Source of the DNA: Bartonella birtlesii IBS 325
GTDB lineage: Bacteria > Pseudomonadota > Alphaproteobacteria > Rhizobiales > Rhizobiaceae
DNA: 64,000 nt
Assembly: GCF_000273375.1 (NCBI RefSeq)
Contig: NZ_CM001557.1
Location: 1,270,016-1,334,015 of the forward strand
Reading direction: 5' to 3'
The notes below the pieces were generated by a model, which was given only the letters and a program-made list of their open reading frames with translations, ran no database searches and was not told the origin of the DNA. Both the position numbers and the translations under genes were made by a program. How positions within the stretch are numbered: the stretch's first letter is position 1; every line of letters starts with the position of its first letter. Shown one piece after another: positions 1 to 10,355 of this stretch.

Positions 1-9
1 CAAGAAATG

Positions 10-51
10 TCGTATAACTTCGTATAATGTATGCTACACGAAGTTATTACG
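10..51. other. 454 mate-pair linker (loxP-like) remnant
   Basis: Two 13-base arms (14-26 and 35-47) flank the 8-base spacer ATGTATGC at 27-34, which is the phage P1 loxP site. The right arm differs from loxP at one base: C instead of T at 37. The flanks (TCGT at 10-13, TACG at 48-51) also match the circularisation linker of 454 Titanium paired-end libraries as I recall it. That makes this most likely library sequence left in the assembly, not a natural Cre target. The bases before it and the phage gene after it may therefore not be neighbours in the genome. Confidence 0.88.
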
Positions 52-320
52 AGCATTTAGGACAAGACAGCAACGTATCAGATCTCTCTATGGAAGGTTT
101 GTTTCGCAAGCTTGTGAGTTGGTACAAAGAAGATGTGGAGCATGTGAACAAATGGCGTGAACATGCAAGGGAGGATTTTCGTTTTTACAATGGAGATCAG
201 TGGAATGAGGCTGATTTAGCGGCATTAAAAGAGCAACGTCGCCCTGTTATGACCTTTAATCGTATTGCTCCGCTTGTGAATGCTGTTGTAGGTTCTGAAC
301 GCAATAATAAACGAGATTAG
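52..320 (+). pseudogene. phage portal protein, N-terminal fragment
   Basis: About 88 genuine codons are open from the linker junction to TAG at 318-320. Residues such as FYNGDQW, LKEQRRP, TFNRI and ERNNK resemble the N-terminal part of P22-type phage portal proteins, which form the dodecameric ring through which DNA enters the capsid. Full-length portals are usually 500-700 residues, so over four fifths is missing. The open frame can be extended into the linker (an ATG at 27), but those eight residues are artefactual. No terminase or head gene is nearby. The piece is a prophage remnant or a contig-end fragment. Confidence 0.7.
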
Positions 321-453
321 AGACCCTTTGGGCAGCAGGTACGGCTAAAAAAATACCCCGAAAAGAACTCTTGATTCGCAATAATTGAGGAAAATCATAA
401 AAAGATTTGTTAGAATCAGAAGAAAATATTTCTTCTCTAATAGGACTTTCTAG

Positions 454-828
454 ATGCTTACATCCTTTGGTAAAACCTTACGCAAACTCCGCATTGATCA
501 CTCCGAACGCCTTTTAGATATGGCTAAGAAATTAGCTATATCTGTAGCATTTTTATCTTCTGTCGAGATTGGCAAAAAATCTGTTCCTGTAGGACTGGAG
601 GAAAAGATCATAGAGCTTTATGGTTTAGATAAAGCTATGGCTTCTCTCTTAAAAAAAGAAGCCTATTCTTGTCGAAAAAGCATCATAATAAAGCCTTCTA
701 CTCCGTTGCAACGTGAAACTGTTGTTGCGTTTATGATACTTTTAGATGGCTTACATCAAGAAGCGTTAGCAGACTTCAAAGAAACATTAGAAACATTGTG
801 CGAAGCGTGCTTTATAGAGAAATGTTAG
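454..828 (+). CDS. XRE-family helix-turn-helix regulator
   Basis: A 124-residue protein. Residues 5-60 have the layout of a Cro/CI-type helix-turn-helix (FGKTLRKLR, then MAKKLAISVAFLSSVEIGKK), with the recognition helix around SVAFLSSVE. The C-terminal half (about 85-120) is acidic and helical and could mediate dimerisation. Such small XRE proteins are typical of prophage or plasmid control regions and of antitoxins. No toxin-like partner is visible on either side. It lies between the portal fragment and tRNA-Val, so it is probably part of the same phage-derived patch. The DNA-binding class is fairly sure; its target is unknown. Confidence 0.7.
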   Translation: MLTSFGKTLRKLRIDHSERLLDMAKKLAISVAFLSSVEIGKKSVPVGLEEKIIELYGLDKAMASLLKKEAYSCRKSIIIKPSTPLQRETVVAFMILLDGLHQEALADFKETLETLCEACFIEKC

Positions 829-917
829 AAAATCCTATTCCCTAATTTTTATCCACGTATCCCTCACTTAAAAAAACATATGAAGTATCAATAACTTAAT
901 AGTAATATAAAGCTATA

Positions 918-993
918 TGGTGGGCGATGAGAGACTCGAACTCCCGACATCCTCGGTGTAAACGAGGCGCTCTACCAGCTGAGCTAATCGCCC
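918..993 (-). tRNA. tRNA-Val (anticodon UAC)
   Basis: On the minus strand a 76-nucleotide cloverleaf can be folded. The 7-bp acceptor stem is GGGCGAT/ATCGCCC. The D arm contains AGCTCAGCTGGTAGAGC, the anticodon arm is CCTCG-TTTACAC-CGAGG, the T arm has GTTCGAGTC, and CCA is encoded at 918-920. The anticodon TAC decodes valine GUA and wobble codons. Phage-derived sequence lies just downstream of its 3' end, which fits tRNA genes being common phage integration sites, but no attachment-site duplication is visible. Confidence 0.96.
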
Positions 994-1168
994 AATGCCA
1001 ATGAACAGCAATTGAATAGGCACTCTTTAAGCAAAAATTTTTGCAAACGCAAGAATAAAGATTATGTTTGATGATTTTTTAAAAAAATGCATAAGTCTGC
1101 TTGACATAAACGTATGAACCCCTTACACGACCCCTTGTACCAATGATGAATTGGTTAGAAAAAAGTAT

Positions 1169-1245
1169 GCGAGTGTAGCTCAGTTGGTTAGAGTGCCGGC
1201 CTGTCACGCCGGAGGTCGCGGGTTCGAGCCCCGTCACTCGCGCCA
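1169..1245 (+). tRNA. tRNA-Asp (anticodon GUC)
   Basis: A 77-nucleotide cloverleaf with acceptor stem GCGAGTG/CACTCGC, discriminator G and encoded CCA (1243-1245). The D arm contains AGCTCAGTTGGTTAGAGT, the anticodon arm is CCGGC-CTGTCAC-GCCGG giving GTC for aspartate, and the T arm has GGTTCGAGCC. The open frames overlapping it on both strands are translations of the tRNA and are not genes. Confidence 0.97.
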
Positions 1246-1553
1246 TTTTAAGTTGTTTTATGAGCTTCTGCATTTTAATAAATATCTTAATATGTGGGTT
1301 ACGTCCCATAAAGTGTTGGCTTTGTGGGCTTTATAGATAGTTGTTTCCTCCTTTTTATGTGGTTTATGAGAATAAGACTTGCGTCTTTCTGTGCTCTGCG
1401 TTACCTATGCTTATAAGAAAAAAGTATCGCTTGATATATCCTTGAAGTGATCCAAGTGAAATAGACAGAACAATTAATAATTTATCTGTTTGATTTAACA
1501 ATGTGGAGTGATTGCATTAGCCCGGGTCATTTCATGTAAAATGGAAGAAAACT
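1246..1553. other. intergenic region upstream of nuoA
   Basis: About 308 bases between tRNA-Asp and nuoA with no credible coding frame. The promoter of the complex I operon must lie here or further upstream, but I could not assign -35/-10 boxes with confidence. Only the nuoA ribosome binding site, GGAAG at about 1542-1546, is clear. Confidence 0.5.
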
Positions 1554-1919
1554 ATGACTCAATTATTGAGCTCTTATTTACCAGTTTTGATCTTTATTAT
1601 TGTTTCGGCGGTTATTGTGGGGGTTCTTTTAATTATGCCTTATATTGTGGCTTACCGTTCTCCTGATCCCGAAAAATTATCAGCTTATGAATGCGGATTT
1701 AACTCGTTTGATGATGCACGTATGAAATTTGATATCCGTTTTTATTTAGTATCAATTTTGTTTATTATTTTTGATCTTGAAGTTGCTTTTCTTTTTCCTT
1801 GGGCAGTTTCATTTAATTCAATAGGCATATTTGGTTTTTGGTCGATGATTGTATTTTTAGCATTTTTGACTATCGGGTTTATATATGAATGGAAAAAAGG
1901 AGCTCTTGAATGGGATTAA
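1554..1919 (+). CDS. nuoA: NADH-quinone oxidoreductase subunit A
   Basis: This is the small membrane subunit of respiratory complex I, which couples NADH oxidation to proton pumping in the inner membrane. The 121 residues carry three hydrophobic segments (about 8-32, 63-84, 92-112). The family signatures are present: ECGF at 46-49 in the loop that reaches the quinone site, and [12 protein letters not shown] at 73-84. It is the first gene of an unbroken nuoA-N operon. Its stop overlaps the nuoB start by 10 bases, so the two are probably translationally coupled. The length is normal for the family. Confidence 0.96.
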   Translation: MTQLLSSYLPVLIFIIVSAVIVGVLLIMPYIVAYRSPDPEKLSAYECGFNSFDDARMKFDIRFYLVSILFIIFDLEVAFLFPWAVSFNSIGIFGFWSMIVFLAFLTIGFIYEWKKGALEWD

Positions 1920-2491
1920 TGTCTAACGATTCTAGGATGATTGCTCCAAAACCAAAAGGGATTATTGATCCAAATACCGGTAAGTTAATAGGTACTGATG
2001 ACAGCTTTTTTTGTGATATTAATGCTGAATTATCAGATAAAGGTTTTTTAGTTACCTCAGCAGATGCTTTAATCACTTGGGCGCGTACCGGTTCTTTAAT
2101 GTGGATGAGTTTTGGTTTGGCTTGTTGTGCTATAGAAATGATACAGTGTTCGATGCCTCACTATGATAATGAGCGTTTTGGATATGCACCACGTGCTTCA
2201 CCCCGTCAATCAGATGTGATGGTAGTGGCGGGTACTTTAACAAATAAGATGGCACCAGCTTTAAGAAAAGTGTATGATCAAATGCCGGAGCCACGTTATG
2301 TGATCTCTATGGGATCGTGCGCAAATGGTGGTGGCTATTATCATTATTCTTATTCAGTTGTACGTGGGTGCGATCGTATTGTCCCTGTGGATATTTACGT
2401 TCCAGGATGCCCTCCTACGGCCGAGGCATTGTTGTATGGTCTATTATTGTTACAGAAAAAAATCCGTCGTACGGGGTCTATAGAGCGATAG
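1910..2491 (+). CDS. nuoB: NADH-quinone oxidoreductase subunit B
   Basis: Peripheral-arm subunit that holds the terminal Fe-S cluster N2, the last electron donor before quinone. All four N2 ligands are visible: the tandem Cys72-Cys73 in GLACCAIEM, Cys137 in MGSCANGGG and Cys167 in [10 protein letters not shown]. The 193-residue length is normal, with an unconserved N-terminal 45 residues as in other alphaproteobacteria. I chose the ATG at 1910 because AGGAG stands seven bases upstream. A second in-frame ATG at 1919 is possible. Confidence 0.96.
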   Translation: MGLMSNDSRMIAPKPKGIIDPNTGKLIGTDDSFFCDINAELSDKGFLVTSADALITWARTGSLMWMSFGLACCAIEMIQCSMPHYDNERFGYAPRASPRQSDVMVVAGTLTNKMAPALRKVYDQMPEPRYVISMGSCANGGGYYHYSYSVVRGCDRIVPVDIYVPGCPPTAEALLYGLLLLQKKIRRTGSIER

Positions 2492-2504
2492 GAGCTTCAT
2501 TATT

Positions 2505-3116
2505 ATGATAAATAAATCATTAATCGAATTTGCGTCCTATTTAAAAAATAAATTAGGAGATAAACTTGAGGAAACCATTCTTGAATTTGGTGAGTTAACG
2601 ATTATTTCGCGTCTTGATGCAATTACAGAAGTGTTAACATTTGTTCGTGATGATTCTTGCTGTCAGTTTATTAATATTATAGATATTAGTGGTGTTGATT
2701 ATCCCTCTCGCGATAAACGTTTTGATATCTCTTACCAGCTCTTATCTCCTCGTGAGAATTTGCGTTTGCGTGTTAAAGTACGTACTAATGAAAATACTCC
2801 TGTTGCTTCTGCTTGCTCGATTTATCCCGGCGCGGAATGGTATGAACGTGAGGTGTACGATATGTATGGAGTTTTATTTTCAGGACATCCTGATTTAAGG
2901 CGGATTTTAACAGATTATGGTTTTGAAGGGTATCCTTTGCGCAAAGATTTTCCTGTAACGGGTTTTGTTGAATGTCGTTATGATAATGAAGCAAAGAGAG
3001 TAATTTATGAACCTGTTGTTTTACGGCAAGAAATGCGCGATTTTGATTTTCTTTCTCCTTGGGAAGGAGAACAATATGTTTTGCCGTGCGATGAAAAAGC
3101 GGATGTCAGCAAGTAA
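2505..3116 (+). CDS. nuoC: NADH-quinone oxidoreductase subunit C
   Basis: The 30-kDa-type subunit of the complex I peripheral arm, structural and without cofactors, packed against NuoD near the quinone site. The family signature [21 protein letters not shown] runs over residues 114-135, followed by the YPLRKDFP motif at about 143-150. At 203 residues it is a free-standing NuoC, not the NuoCD fusion found in enterobacteria. It starts 13 bases after nuoB. Confidence 0.96.
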   Translation: MINKSLIEFASYLKNKLGDKLEETILEFGELTIISRLDAITEVLTFVRDDSCCQFINIIDISGVDYPSRDKRFDISYQLLSPRENLRLRVKVRTNENTPVASACSIYPGAEWYEREVYDMYGVLFSGHPDLRRILTDYGFEGYPLRKDFPVTGFVECRYDNEAKRVIYEPVVLRQEMRDFDFLSPWEGEQYVLPCDEKADVSK

Positions 3117-3236
3117 TATTGGAACTGATGAATTTTTGAAATTGAAATGATAGACTTTAAAATAATCAATTTGTTGGTGTGATAAAAGTTTTTATTAATA
3201 TTTGATGTGAAGTTTAAAAAAAGCAAGGGGTTGATT

Positions 3237-4427
3237 GTGGCTGAGGTCAGTGTTCGGAACTTTAACATTAATTTTGGACCGCAGCATCCTGCAGCGCATG
3301 GGGTTTTGCGCATGGTTTTAGAATTGGATGGTGAAGTTGTTAAGCGTGTAGATCCGCATATTGGATTATTGCATCGCGGTACTGAAAAATTAATGGAAAC
3401 AAAAACTTATCTTCAAGCTGTCCCCTATTTGGATCGTTTAGATTATGTAGCTCCTATGAATCAGGAGCACGCTTTTGTGCTTGCTATTGAGAAGTTATTG
3501 GGCGTTGAAATTCCCAAAAGAGGACAGTTAATACGTGTTTTGTTTTCCGAAATCGGACGCATTCTTAATCATTTGCTTAATGTAACAACGCAGGCTATGG
3601 ATGTTGGTGCACTAACTCCACCACTTTGGGGATTTGAGCAACGTGAAAAATTGATGATTTTTTATGAGCGTGCATGTGGAGCACGTCTTCATGCCAATTA
3701 TTTTCGTCCTGGTGGTGTGCATCAAGATTTGCCGGAATCTTTAATTGAGGATATTGGTAATTTTATTGATCCGTTTCTTATTGCTCTTGGCAAACTTGAT
3801 GCGCTTATAACGCCAAATCGGATTTTTAAACAACGTAATGTAGATATCGGTGTTGTTAGTATTGATGAGGCTTGGGCACGTGGTTTTTCTGGTGTTATGA
3901 TCCGTGGAGCCGGAGTGCCATGGGATTTGCGAAAAAGCCAACCTTATGAATGCTATAACGAAATGGAATTTGATATTCCTGTAGGTAAAAACAGCGACTG
4001 TTATGATCGTTACCTGATTCGTATGGAAGAAATGCGCCAATCAGCGAGAATTATGCGCCAATGCGTGGATCGCTTGCTTAGTACCGAAAAAAATGGACCA
4101 GTCTCGAGTTTAGATCACAAAATTGTACCCCCAAAGCGAAGCGAGATGAAAAGTTCGATGGAAGCGCTTATTCATCATTTTAAACTTTATACCGAAGGTT
4201 TTCATACACCTCCTGGTGAAGTGTATGTTGCTGTGGAAGCTCCGAAAGGTGAGTTTGGAGTATATCTTGTTTCTGATGGAACCAATAAACCTTATCGTGT
4301 TAAGTTGCGTGCTCCTGGTTTTGCTCATCTTCAAGCCATGGATTTTTTAACCCGAGGGCATATGTTAGCGGATGCTACAGCTATTTTGGGTTCAATTGAT
4401 ATAGTTTTTGGGGAGATTGATCGCTAA
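3237..4427 (+). CDS. nuoD: NADH-quinone oxidoreductase subunit D
   Basis: The 49-kDa-type subunit that forms the quinone-binding pocket together with NuoB. It has the family start [18 protein letters not shown], then GLLHRGTEK and [11 protein letters not shown], and ends in [13 protein letters not shown] place the start at GTG 3237 (396 residues): AGGGG lies six bases upstream and the protein then begins with the conserved AEVSVRNF. An in-frame ATG at 3207 would add ten unconserved residues and lacks a good ribosome binding site. The stop overlaps the nuoE ATG by one base. Confidence 0.95.
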   Translation: MAEVSVRNFNINFGPQHPAAHGVLRMVLELDGEVVKRVDPHIGLLHRGTEKLMETKTYLQAVPYLDRLDYVAPMNQEHAFVLAIEKLLGVEIPKRGQLIRVLFSEIGRILNHLLNVTTQAMDVGALTPPLWGFEQREKLMIFYERACGARLHANYFRPGGVHQDLPESLIEDIGNFIDPFLIALGKLDALITPNRIFKQRNVDIGVVSIDEAWARGFSGVMIRGAGVPWDLRKSQPYECYNEMEFDIPVGKNSDCYDRYLIRMEEMRQSARIMRQCVDRLLSTEKNGPVSSLDHKIVPPKRSEMKSSMEALIHHFKLYTEGFHTPPGEVYVAVEAPKGEFGVYLVSDGTNKPYRVKLRAPGFAHLQAMDFLTRGHMLADATAILGSIDIVFGEIDR

Positions 4428-5095
4428 TGTCCGTGCGCCGTCTTGCAGATGATATTTATCAACCCGCAGATTTTTCTTTTACAAAAGAAAATCAGGTATG
4501 GGTAAAGAATACTATAAAAAAATATCCTGTAGGACGTGAGCAGTCTGCGGTGATTCCATTATTAATGCGTGCTCAAGAACAAGATGGTTGGGTGAGCCGT
4601 GCTGCGATTGAGCATATTGCGCAGATTCTTTCCATGGCTTATATTCGTGTTTTGGAAGTTGCGACTTTTTATACTCAGTTTCAACTCAAACCAGTTGGAA
4701 CAAAGGCACATATTCAAGTTTGTGGTACAACTCCTTGTATGTTACGTGGATCTGAGGATTTGATTAAAGTTTGTCAGAAAAAAATTCATCACGAACCTTT
4801 TGTTACCAATTCGGATGGAACATTATCATGGGAAGAGGTGGAATGTCTTGGCGCATGTGTCAATGCTCCTATGGTGATGATTTTTAAAGATACTTATGAA
4901 GATCTTACAGCAGAACGTCTTGAAGAGATTATTGATGCATTTGCAGCAGGGAAAGGTTCTGAAATAACGGTTGGTCCGCAAAATAATCGTAAATCATCGG
5001 AGCCAATTAGCGGTTTAACTTCTCTCATTGATAATGAAGAAAAAACGTCACTGAAGTCTTCAAAGAAAAAAGATAAGGAAGGGTTGGACGTATAG
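4427..5095 (+). CDS. nuoE: NADH-quinone oxidoreductase subunit E
   Basis: The 24-kDa-type thioredoxin-fold subunit of the NADH-dehydrogenase module. It carries a [2Fe-2S] cluster (N1a) bound by Cys99 and Cys104 (CGTTPC) and Cys140 and Cys144 (CLGAC), all present. Residues 1-80 form the usual helical N-terminal domain. After about 180 the protein ends in a hydrophilic tail rich in Ser and Lys, seen in alphaproteobacterial NuoE and absent from the short E. coli form. A 144-base gap follows, the longest inside the operon. Confidence 0.95.
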   Translation: MSVRRLADDIYQPADFSFTKENQVWVKNTIKKYPVGREQSAVIPLLMRAQEQDGWVSRAAIEHIAQILSMAYIRVLEVATFYTQFQLKPVGTKAHIQVCGTTPCMLRGSEDLIKVCQKKIHHEPFVTNSDGTLSWEEVECLGACVNAPMVMIFKDTYEDLTAERLEEIIDAFAAGKGSEITVGPQNNRKSSEPISGLTSLIDNEEKTSLKSSKKKDKEGLDV

Positions 5096-5120
5096 TAGCT
5101 ATTTTTTGAGGGGATATTTT

Positions 5121-5183
5121 ATGATTTTACCTATTGCGACAATATTTGACAACAAGTTAAGAGTTTTTAAAAAGATGTTTTAA
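5121..5183 (+). CDS. possible 20-codon leader-type ORF in the nuoE-nuoF gap
   Basis: An ATG at 5121 is preceded by the strong ribosome binding site GAGGGGAT at 5108-5115 and opens a 20-codon frame ending in TAA at 5181-5183. The predicted peptide (MILPIATIFDNKL, then a basic end) matches nothing I recognise. It may be the start of a gene that has decayed, or a spurious frame next to a fortuitous Shine-Dalgarno sequence. Reported only because the signal is stronger than that of many real genes here. Confidence 0.25.
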   Translation: MILPIATIFDNKLRVFKKMF

Positions 5184-5239
5184 AATTGCGTTTGAGGAAA
5201 TGCTAACAATGTTATGGGCTATAGAAAAGAAGGTGGGGT

Positions 5240-6547
5240 ATGCTGGCAGATAAAGATCGCATTTTCACCAATATTTATGGTTTAAAAGATAAATCATTAA
5301 AAGCTGCAATGTCACGTGGGCATTGGGACGGGACCAAAGCAATTATCGAAAAAGGTCGTGACTGGATCATTGATGAGATAAAGGCATCGGGTTTACGTGG
5401 TCGTGGTGGTGCTGGTTTTCCTACCGGAATGAAATGGTCCTTTATGCCAAAACAAAGTGATGGACGTCCTCATTATTTGGTTGTAAATGCTGACGAATCA
5501 GAGCCTGGAACTTGTAAAGATCGTGATATTTTACGGCATGATCCTCATACTTTAATTGAAGGATGTGCAATCGCTACTTTTGCGATGGGAGCAAATGTTG
5601 CTTTTATTTATATTCGTGGTGAATATATTCGTGAGCGTGAAGCTCTCCAAGCTGCAGTTGATGAATGCTATGATGCGGATTTACTTGGCAAAAAAACAAA
5701 ATATGGGCATGCATGCGATATTATTATTCACCATGGTGCAGGTGCTTATATTTGTGGCGAAGAAACGGCTCTTCTCGAAAGTCTTGAGGGGAAAAAAGGA
5801 CAACCTCGGCTTAAGCCACCATTTCCCGCAAATATGGGAATTTATGGTTGTCCAACAACAGTAAATAATGTGGAATCTATCGCTGTTGTTCCAACAATTT
5901 TGCGTCGTGGGTCATCATGGTTTTCCTCAATTGGACGTGCAAATAATGTCGGAACGAAATTGTTCATGGTTTCTGGACATGTGAATGCACCTTGTACATT
6001 TGAAGAAGCTCTTGGTATTTCTTTTCGTGAATTAATTGAAAAACATACCGGAGGTATCCGTGGTGGATGGAATAATCTTTTAGCAGTTATTCCGGGTGGA
6101 GCTTCTTGTCCAGTTGTTCGTGGGGAAAAGATGGTAGATGCAATCATGGATTTTGATGGAATGCGTGATGTTGGGTCTTCTTTTGGTACTGGTGGTGTGA
6201 TTGTTATGGATAAATCAACCGATATTATCAAGGCAATTTGGCGTATAGCAGCTTTTTTCAAACATGAAAGTTGTGGTCAATGTACGCCGTGTCGTGAAGG
6301 TACAGGATGGATGATGCGTCTTTTGGGGCGTATGGTTGAAGGAAGAGCACAAAAACGAGAGATTGATCTTTTGTTTGAAGTTTCTAAACAAATTGAAGGA
6401 CACACTATTTGCGCACTAGGTGATGCGGCAGCATGGCCGATACAGGGCTTGATACGTAATTTTCGTCCAGAAATTGAGCGTAGAATTGATAATTATACGC
6501 GAAATGTCGTTCAAAGAAAAAATATTGTTTTAGAAGCGGTCGGATAG
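5240..6547 (+). CDS. nuoF: NADH-quinone oxidoreductase subunit F
   Basis: The 51-kDa-type subunit that binds NADH and FMN and passes electrons to cluster N3. The glycine-rich FMN segment [11 protein letters not shown] lies at 54-64 and the nucleotide-binding region [16 protein letters not shown] at 166-181. The four N3 ligands are Cys345, Cys348 and Cys351 (CGQCTPC) and Cys391 ([10 protein letters not shown]). At 435 residues it is full length. It starts after the 144-base gap with GGTGGGG a few bases upstream of ATG. Confidence 0.97.
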   Translation: MLADKDRIFTNIYGLKDKSLKAAMSRGHWDGTKAIIEKGRDWIIDEIKASGLRGRGGAGFPTGMKWSFMPKQSDGRPHYLVVNADESEPGTCKDRDILRHDPHTLIEGCAIATFAMGANVAFIYIRGEYIREREALQAAVDECYDADLLGKKTKYGHACDIIIHHGAGAYICGEETALLESLEGKKGQPRLKPPFPANMGIYGCPTTVNNVESIAVVPTILRRGSSWFSSIGRANNVGTKLFMVSGHVNAPCTFEEALGISFRELIEKHTGGIRGGWNNLLAVIPGGASCPVVRGEKMVDAIMDFDGMRDVGSSFGTGGVIVMDKSTDIIKAIWRIAAFFKHESCGQCTPCREGTGWMMRLLGRMVEGRAQKREIDLLFEVSKQIEGHTICALGDAAAWPIQGLIRNFRPEIERRIDNYTRNVVQRKNIVLEAVG

Positions 6548-6610
6548 AGGTTTTTATTTTTAAAAACAATGAGACATAAATTTTAAGTGGATTATCCGCA
6601 GGCTGGATGA

Positions 6611-8683
6611 GTGATGATAAATATCAAAGTTGATGGTAAAGAGATTGAAGTCCCTGATTACTATACGTTACTTCAGGCAGCAGAGGCAGCTGGTGCGGAG
6701 GTGCCACGTTTTTGTTTTCATGAAACTTTATCAATTGCTGGAAATTGTCGTATGTGCTTGGTTGAGGTCAAGGGAGGTCCTCCAAAGCCTCAAGCTTCTT
6801 GTGCTATGGGGGTTCGCGATTTACGATTAGGTCCTAATGGTGAAGTGCCAGAAATTTTTACCAATACCGAGATGGTAAAAAAAGCACGTGAAGGTGTGAT
6901 GGAATTTCTTCTCATCAATCATCCTTTGGATTGTCCTGTGTGTGATCAAGGAGGTGAATGTGATCTTCAAGATCAAGCAATGCTTTATGGGCGTGATTGT
7001 TCTCGCTATACAGAAAATAAGCGTGCTGTAGAAGATAAATATATTGGACCACTTGTAAAAACAGTTATGACACGGTGCATTCATTGTACACGTTGTGTTC
7101 GTTTTACAACGGAAGTGGCGGGTATTTCTGAGCTTGGATTGATAGGCCGTGGCGAAGATGCCGAAATTACCACATATCTCGAAAAAGCAATGACCTCTGA
7201 ATTACAGGGAAATGTTATTGATCTTTGTCCTGTAGGGGCTTTAACCTCAAAACCTTATGCATTTCATGCGCGTCCTTGGGAATTAGTTAAAACAGAATCA
7301 ATTGATGTTATGGACGCACTTGGTAGCGCGATTCGCGTTGATAGTCGTGGTCGTGAAGTTATGCGAATTATGCCGCGTACAAATGAAGATATCAATGAAG
7401 AATGGATTTCTGATAAGACGCGCTTTATCTGGGACGGTTTACGCACTCAGCGGCTCGATAAACCATATGTACGCAAAAATGGAAAACTTCAACCTGTAAG
7501 TTGGGCGGAAGCTTTTGAAAAAATTAAAACTGTAATTTCTAAAACCTTGCCAGAAAAAATAGGAGCAATTGCTGGTGATCTTGCTTCTATTGAAGAAATG
7601 TACGCACTTAAAACATTACTCATTTCATTAGGGTCAGGGATCTTTGATTGTCGCCAGAGAGGGATGGCATTGTCTTCTGAGTTAGGGCGTTCGAGTTATA
7701 TTTTTAATCCAACAATTGCCGGTATTGAACAAGCTGACGCATTGCTTATTGTGGGATCTAATCCTCGCTATGAAGCTGCTGTTTTAAATGCACGTATTTT
7801 AAAGCGCCAACGGGTAGGGCAGTTCCCCATTGCTTTAATTGGTGAAAAGGTCGATTTACGTTATCCTTATTCTTATCTTGGAGCCGGTACGGAAGCATTG
7901 AGTGCGCTTATTCGTGGAGAGGATACATTTTTAAATGTCTTAAAGGAAGCGAAGAGGCCACTTATTTTAATTGGAGAGGGAGCTGTTTTAGGTAAAGAAG
8001 GTCTATCTGTTTTAAAAAATCTTGCCAAATTAGCTGATAATGTCGGAGCTCTTAGTGAAGAATGGAACGGATTTGGAGTACTTCATAATGCAGCATCAAT
8101 TGTTGGGGGATTGGATATAGGTTTTATTTCCAAACTTGGGGTTGAGAATATTCTTAAAACCTGTGAAGTTTTATTTTTGCTTGGTGCAGATGAAATAGAA
8201 TTAGCCAATACAAAAGCTTTTACAATTTATATTGGTAGTCATGGTGATAATGGTGCACATGCAGCTGATGTGATTTTACCCGCATCTGCTTACACTGAAA
8301 AATCAGGACTTTATGTAAACACAGAAGGACGTGTTCAAATGACCAATCGAGCTGGTTTTGCCCCTGGTGAAGCAAAAGAAGATTGGGCTATCTTGCGTGC
8401 TTTATCGGATGTTTTAGGACAAAAACTTCCTTTTGATTCGCTTTCTCAGTTAAGACAGAAGCTTTTTAATGATTATCCGCATCTTTATGCCATTGATGAT
8501 ATTGTACCTTCCAGTATAAATGATCTTAAAGTGCTTAGTTCACAGATAGTTGCCCTAAAAGCACAAGTTTTTACTTCTATGGTTAAAGACTTTTATTTGA
8601 CAAATCCGATAGCGCGTGCTTCTGCAGTTATGGCTGAATGTTCATCACTTGCAAAAAGCCGTACTATACAAGCTGTAGAGTAA
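6611..8683 (+). CDS. nuoG: NADH-quinone oxidoreductase subunit G
   Basis: The 75-kDa-type subunit that wires electrons through three Fe-S clusters. N1b is bound by Cys35, Cys46, Cys49 and Cys64. N5 is bound by His104, Cys108, Cys111 and Cys117 ([14 protein letters not shown]). N4 is bound by Cys156, Cys159, Cys162 and Cys206. Residues after about 220 form the molybdopterin-oxidoreductase-like domain that has lost its cofactor. The extra CxxCxxxC motif for cluster N7 of E. coli is not visible, as expected for the mitochondrial-like alphaproteobacterial type. Length 690 is normal. Confidence 0.97.
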   Translation: MMINIKVDGKEIEVPDYYTLLQAAEAAGAEVPRFCFHETLSIAGNCRMCLVEVKGGPPKPQASCAMGVRDLRLGPNGEVPEIFTNTEMVKKAREGVMEFLLINHPLDCPVCDQGGECDLQDQAMLYGRDCSRYTENKRAVEDKYIGPLVKTVMTRCIHCTRCVRFTTEVAGISELGLIGRGEDAEITTYLEKAMTSELQGNVIDLCPVGALTSKPYAFHARPWELVKTESIDVMDALGSAIRVDSRGREVMRIMPRTNEDINEEWISDKTRFIWDGLRTQRLDKPYVRKNGKLQPVSWAEAFEKIKTVISKTLPEKIGAIAGDLASIEEMYALKTLLISLGSGIFDCRQRGMALSSELGRSSYIFNPTIAGIEQADALLIVGSNPRYEAAVLNARILKRQRVGQFPIALIGEKVDLRYPYSYLGAGTEALSALIRGEDTFLNVLKEAKRPLILIGEGAVLGKEGLSVLKNLAKLADNVGALSEEWNGFGVLHNAASIVGGLDIGFISKLGVENILKTCEVLFLLGADEIELANTKAFTIYIGSHGDNGAHAADVILPASAYTEKSGLYVNTEGRVQMTNRAGFAPGEAKEDWAILRALSDVLGQKLPFDSLSQLRQKLFNDYPHLYAIDDIVPSSINDLKVLSSQIVALKAQVFTSMVKDFYLTNPIARASAVMAECSSLAKSRTIQAVE

Positions 8684-8702
8684 GGACTGGGGAAAAGGAA
8701 TA

Positions 8703-9752
8703 ATGATGTATGATTTCTTTATAACTTGGTTGTTGCCATTACTCATTATCGTTGGGAAAACACTTCTTCTTTTGGTTGTTCTCTTGGTATTGGTTGCTTA
8801 TCTTCTTTATGCAGATCGAAAGATTTGGGCAGCAGTGCAATTGCGGCGTGGTCCCAATGTTGTTGGTCCATGGGGATTATTGCAGTCTTTTGCAGATTTA
8901 ATTAAATTTGTTGTTAAGGAACCTATTATACCTGCTGGTGCAAATAAAGGAGTTTTTCTTTTAGCGCCTTTTGTTTCTGCTACACTAGCTTTATCAACTT
9001 GGGCTGTAATCCCTGTTAATGAAGGATGGGAAGTTGCGCATATCAATGTTGGTTTACTTTATATCCTCGCTATTTCATCTCTTGAAGTTTATGGTGTTAT
9101 TATGGGGGGGTGGGCGTCGAACTCAAAATACCCTTTTTTAGGAGCACTTCGTTCGGCAGCACAGATGGTTTCATATGAGGTTTCTATTGGGTTTGTACTT
9201 GTAACTGTCATTTTAATAAGTGGATCACTGGACCTTACAACAATTGTGCAGAAACAAAGTTATGGGCTTGGAACAACTCTTGGGCTTCCTTTTAATAGTT
9301 TTCTTGATTGGAATTGGCTTGTTCTTTTTCCAATGTTTATTATCTTTTTTATTTCTACGCTTGCAGAAACAAATCGTCCTCCTTTTGATTTGGTGGAAGC
9401 AGAATCTGAACTTGTTGCTGGTCACATGGTTGAATATTCTTCAACACCTTATATGCTCTTTTTTCTTGGAGAATATGTTGCTATTGTTTTAATGTGCGCG
9501 CTAACTACTATTTTATTTTTAGGCGGTTGGCTACCTCCTTTAGATGTTTGGTGGCTTAATTGGGTTCCCGGTATTATTTGGTTTGTTTTAAAAGTCTGTT
9601 TTGTATTTTTTTGGTTTGCTATGGTCAAAGCGTTTGTTCCACGTTATCGTTATGATCAGCTCATGCGGCTTGGTTGGAAGGTTTTTCTTCCTCTCTCATT
9701 GGCAATGGTTGTGATAACCGCTGCTTTTTTAAAGTATACAGACTTTGTTTAA
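8703..9752 (+). CDS. nuoH: NADH-quinone oxidoreductase subunit H
   Basis: Membrane subunit that joins the peripheral arm to the proton-pumping arm and lines the quinone tunnel. The 349 residues contain about eight hydrophobic helices. Family marks are visible: [15 protein letters not shown] near residue 49, and the acidic loop [20 protein letters not shown] near 220-240, whose Glu and Asp residues are part of the proton/quinone coupling region. It starts 19 bases after nuoG with GGGGAAAAGGA upstream. Confidence 0.97.
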   Translation: MMYDFFITWLLPLLIIVGKTLLLLVVLLVLVAYLLYADRKIWAAVQLRRGPNVVGPWGLLQSFADLIKFVVKEPIIPAGANKGVFLLAPFVSATLALSTWAVIPVNEGWEVAHINVGLLYILAISSLEVYGVIMGGWASNSKYPFLGALRSAAQMVSYEVSIGFVLVTVILISGSLDLTTIVQKQSYGLGTTLGLPFNSFLDWNWLVLFPMFIIFFISTLAETNRPPFDLVEAESELVAGHMVEYSSTPYMLFFLGEYVAIVLMCALTTILFLGGWLPPLDVWWLNWVPGIIWFVLKVCFVFFWFAMVKAFVPRYRYDQLMRLGWKVFLPLSLAMVVITAAFLKYTDFV

Positions 9753-9767
9753 AAGGAGGTTTTTACG

Positions 9768-10259
9768 GTGTTAGTCTTTCTTCAGGCAGCAAAATCGCTC
9801 CTTTTATTGGAGTTTGTGAGTGCTTTTTTTCTAGCAATGCGTCAGTTTTTTGCACCAAAACCTACGATTAATTATCCTTATGAGAAGGGTTTTGTATCTC
9901 AGCGTTTTCGTGGAGAACATGCACTTCGTCGTTATCCAAATGGTGAAGAGCGTTGTATTGCGTGTAAATTATGTGAAGCAATTTGTCCTGCACAGGCTAT
10001 TACTATTGAAGCAGGGCCGAGGCGTAATGACGGTACACGTAGAACTGTTCGTTATGATATAGATATGGTTAAGTGTATTTACTGCGGTTTTTGTCAAGAA
10101 GCTTGTCCCGTTGAAGCTATTGTTGAAGGCCCAAATTTTGAATTTGCAACAGAAACACGAGAAGAACTTTATTATGATAAGGAAAAGCTTTTATTAAATG
10201 GTGATCGTTGGGAACGAGAAATTTCTCGTAATATATTGATGGATGCATCTTATCGTTAA
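9768..10259 (+). CDS. nuoI: NADH-quinone oxidoreductase subunit I
   Basis: The 23-kDa-type ferredoxin-like subunit carrying [4Fe-4S] clusters N6a and N6b. It contains two complete motifs: Cys63, Cys66, Cys69 and Cys73 ([11 protein letters not shown]), and Cys103, Cys106, Cys109 and Cys113 ([11 protein letters not shown]). An amphipathic N-terminal segment (about 5-28) anchors it against NuoH. The start is GTG at 9768, with AGGAGG about ten bases upstream. Length 163 matches the family. Confidence 0.96.
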   Translation: MLVFLQAAKSLLLLEFVSAFFLAMRQFFAPKPTINYPYEKGFVSQRFRGEHALRRYPNGEERCIACKLCEAICPAQAITIEAGPRRNDGTRRTVRYDIDMVKCIYCGFCQEACPVEAIVEGPNFEFATETREELYYDKEKLLLNGDRWEREISRNILMDASYR

Positions 10260-10279
10260 GTGTATCATTAAATGAGGTG

Positions 10280-10327
10280 TCGGATAATTTTTCCGATAAA
10301 TTGTAATCCGGTATAAAGTTTTATACC
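10280..10327 (+). other. two short hairpins between nuoI and nuoJ
   Basis: Two inverted repeats lie in the 96-base spacer. TCGGA/TCCGA (10280-10284 and 10292-10296, 7-base loop) is followed by the near-perfect palindrome GGTATAAA/TTTATACC (10310-10317 and 10320-10327). There is no T-run, so they are not classical terminators. They could stabilise or process the long nuo transcript. Confidence 0.35.
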
Positions 10328-10355
10328 AATTGTATGATTAATTGAGGAGAAGCCT

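Noticed and set aside
14..47. A natural Cre/lox recombination system
   Set aside because: The flanks match a sequencing linker and no recombinase gene is in the window.
1079..1336. Open frames on both strands across tRNA-Asp
   Set aside because: They are translations of the tRNA and its flanks; the peptide with VTGLEPATSG is a well-known false protein from tRNA genes.
5842..6261. 139-codon minus-strand frame inside nuoF
   Set aside because: It is a shadow of the nuoF reading frame, which has all cofactor motifs.
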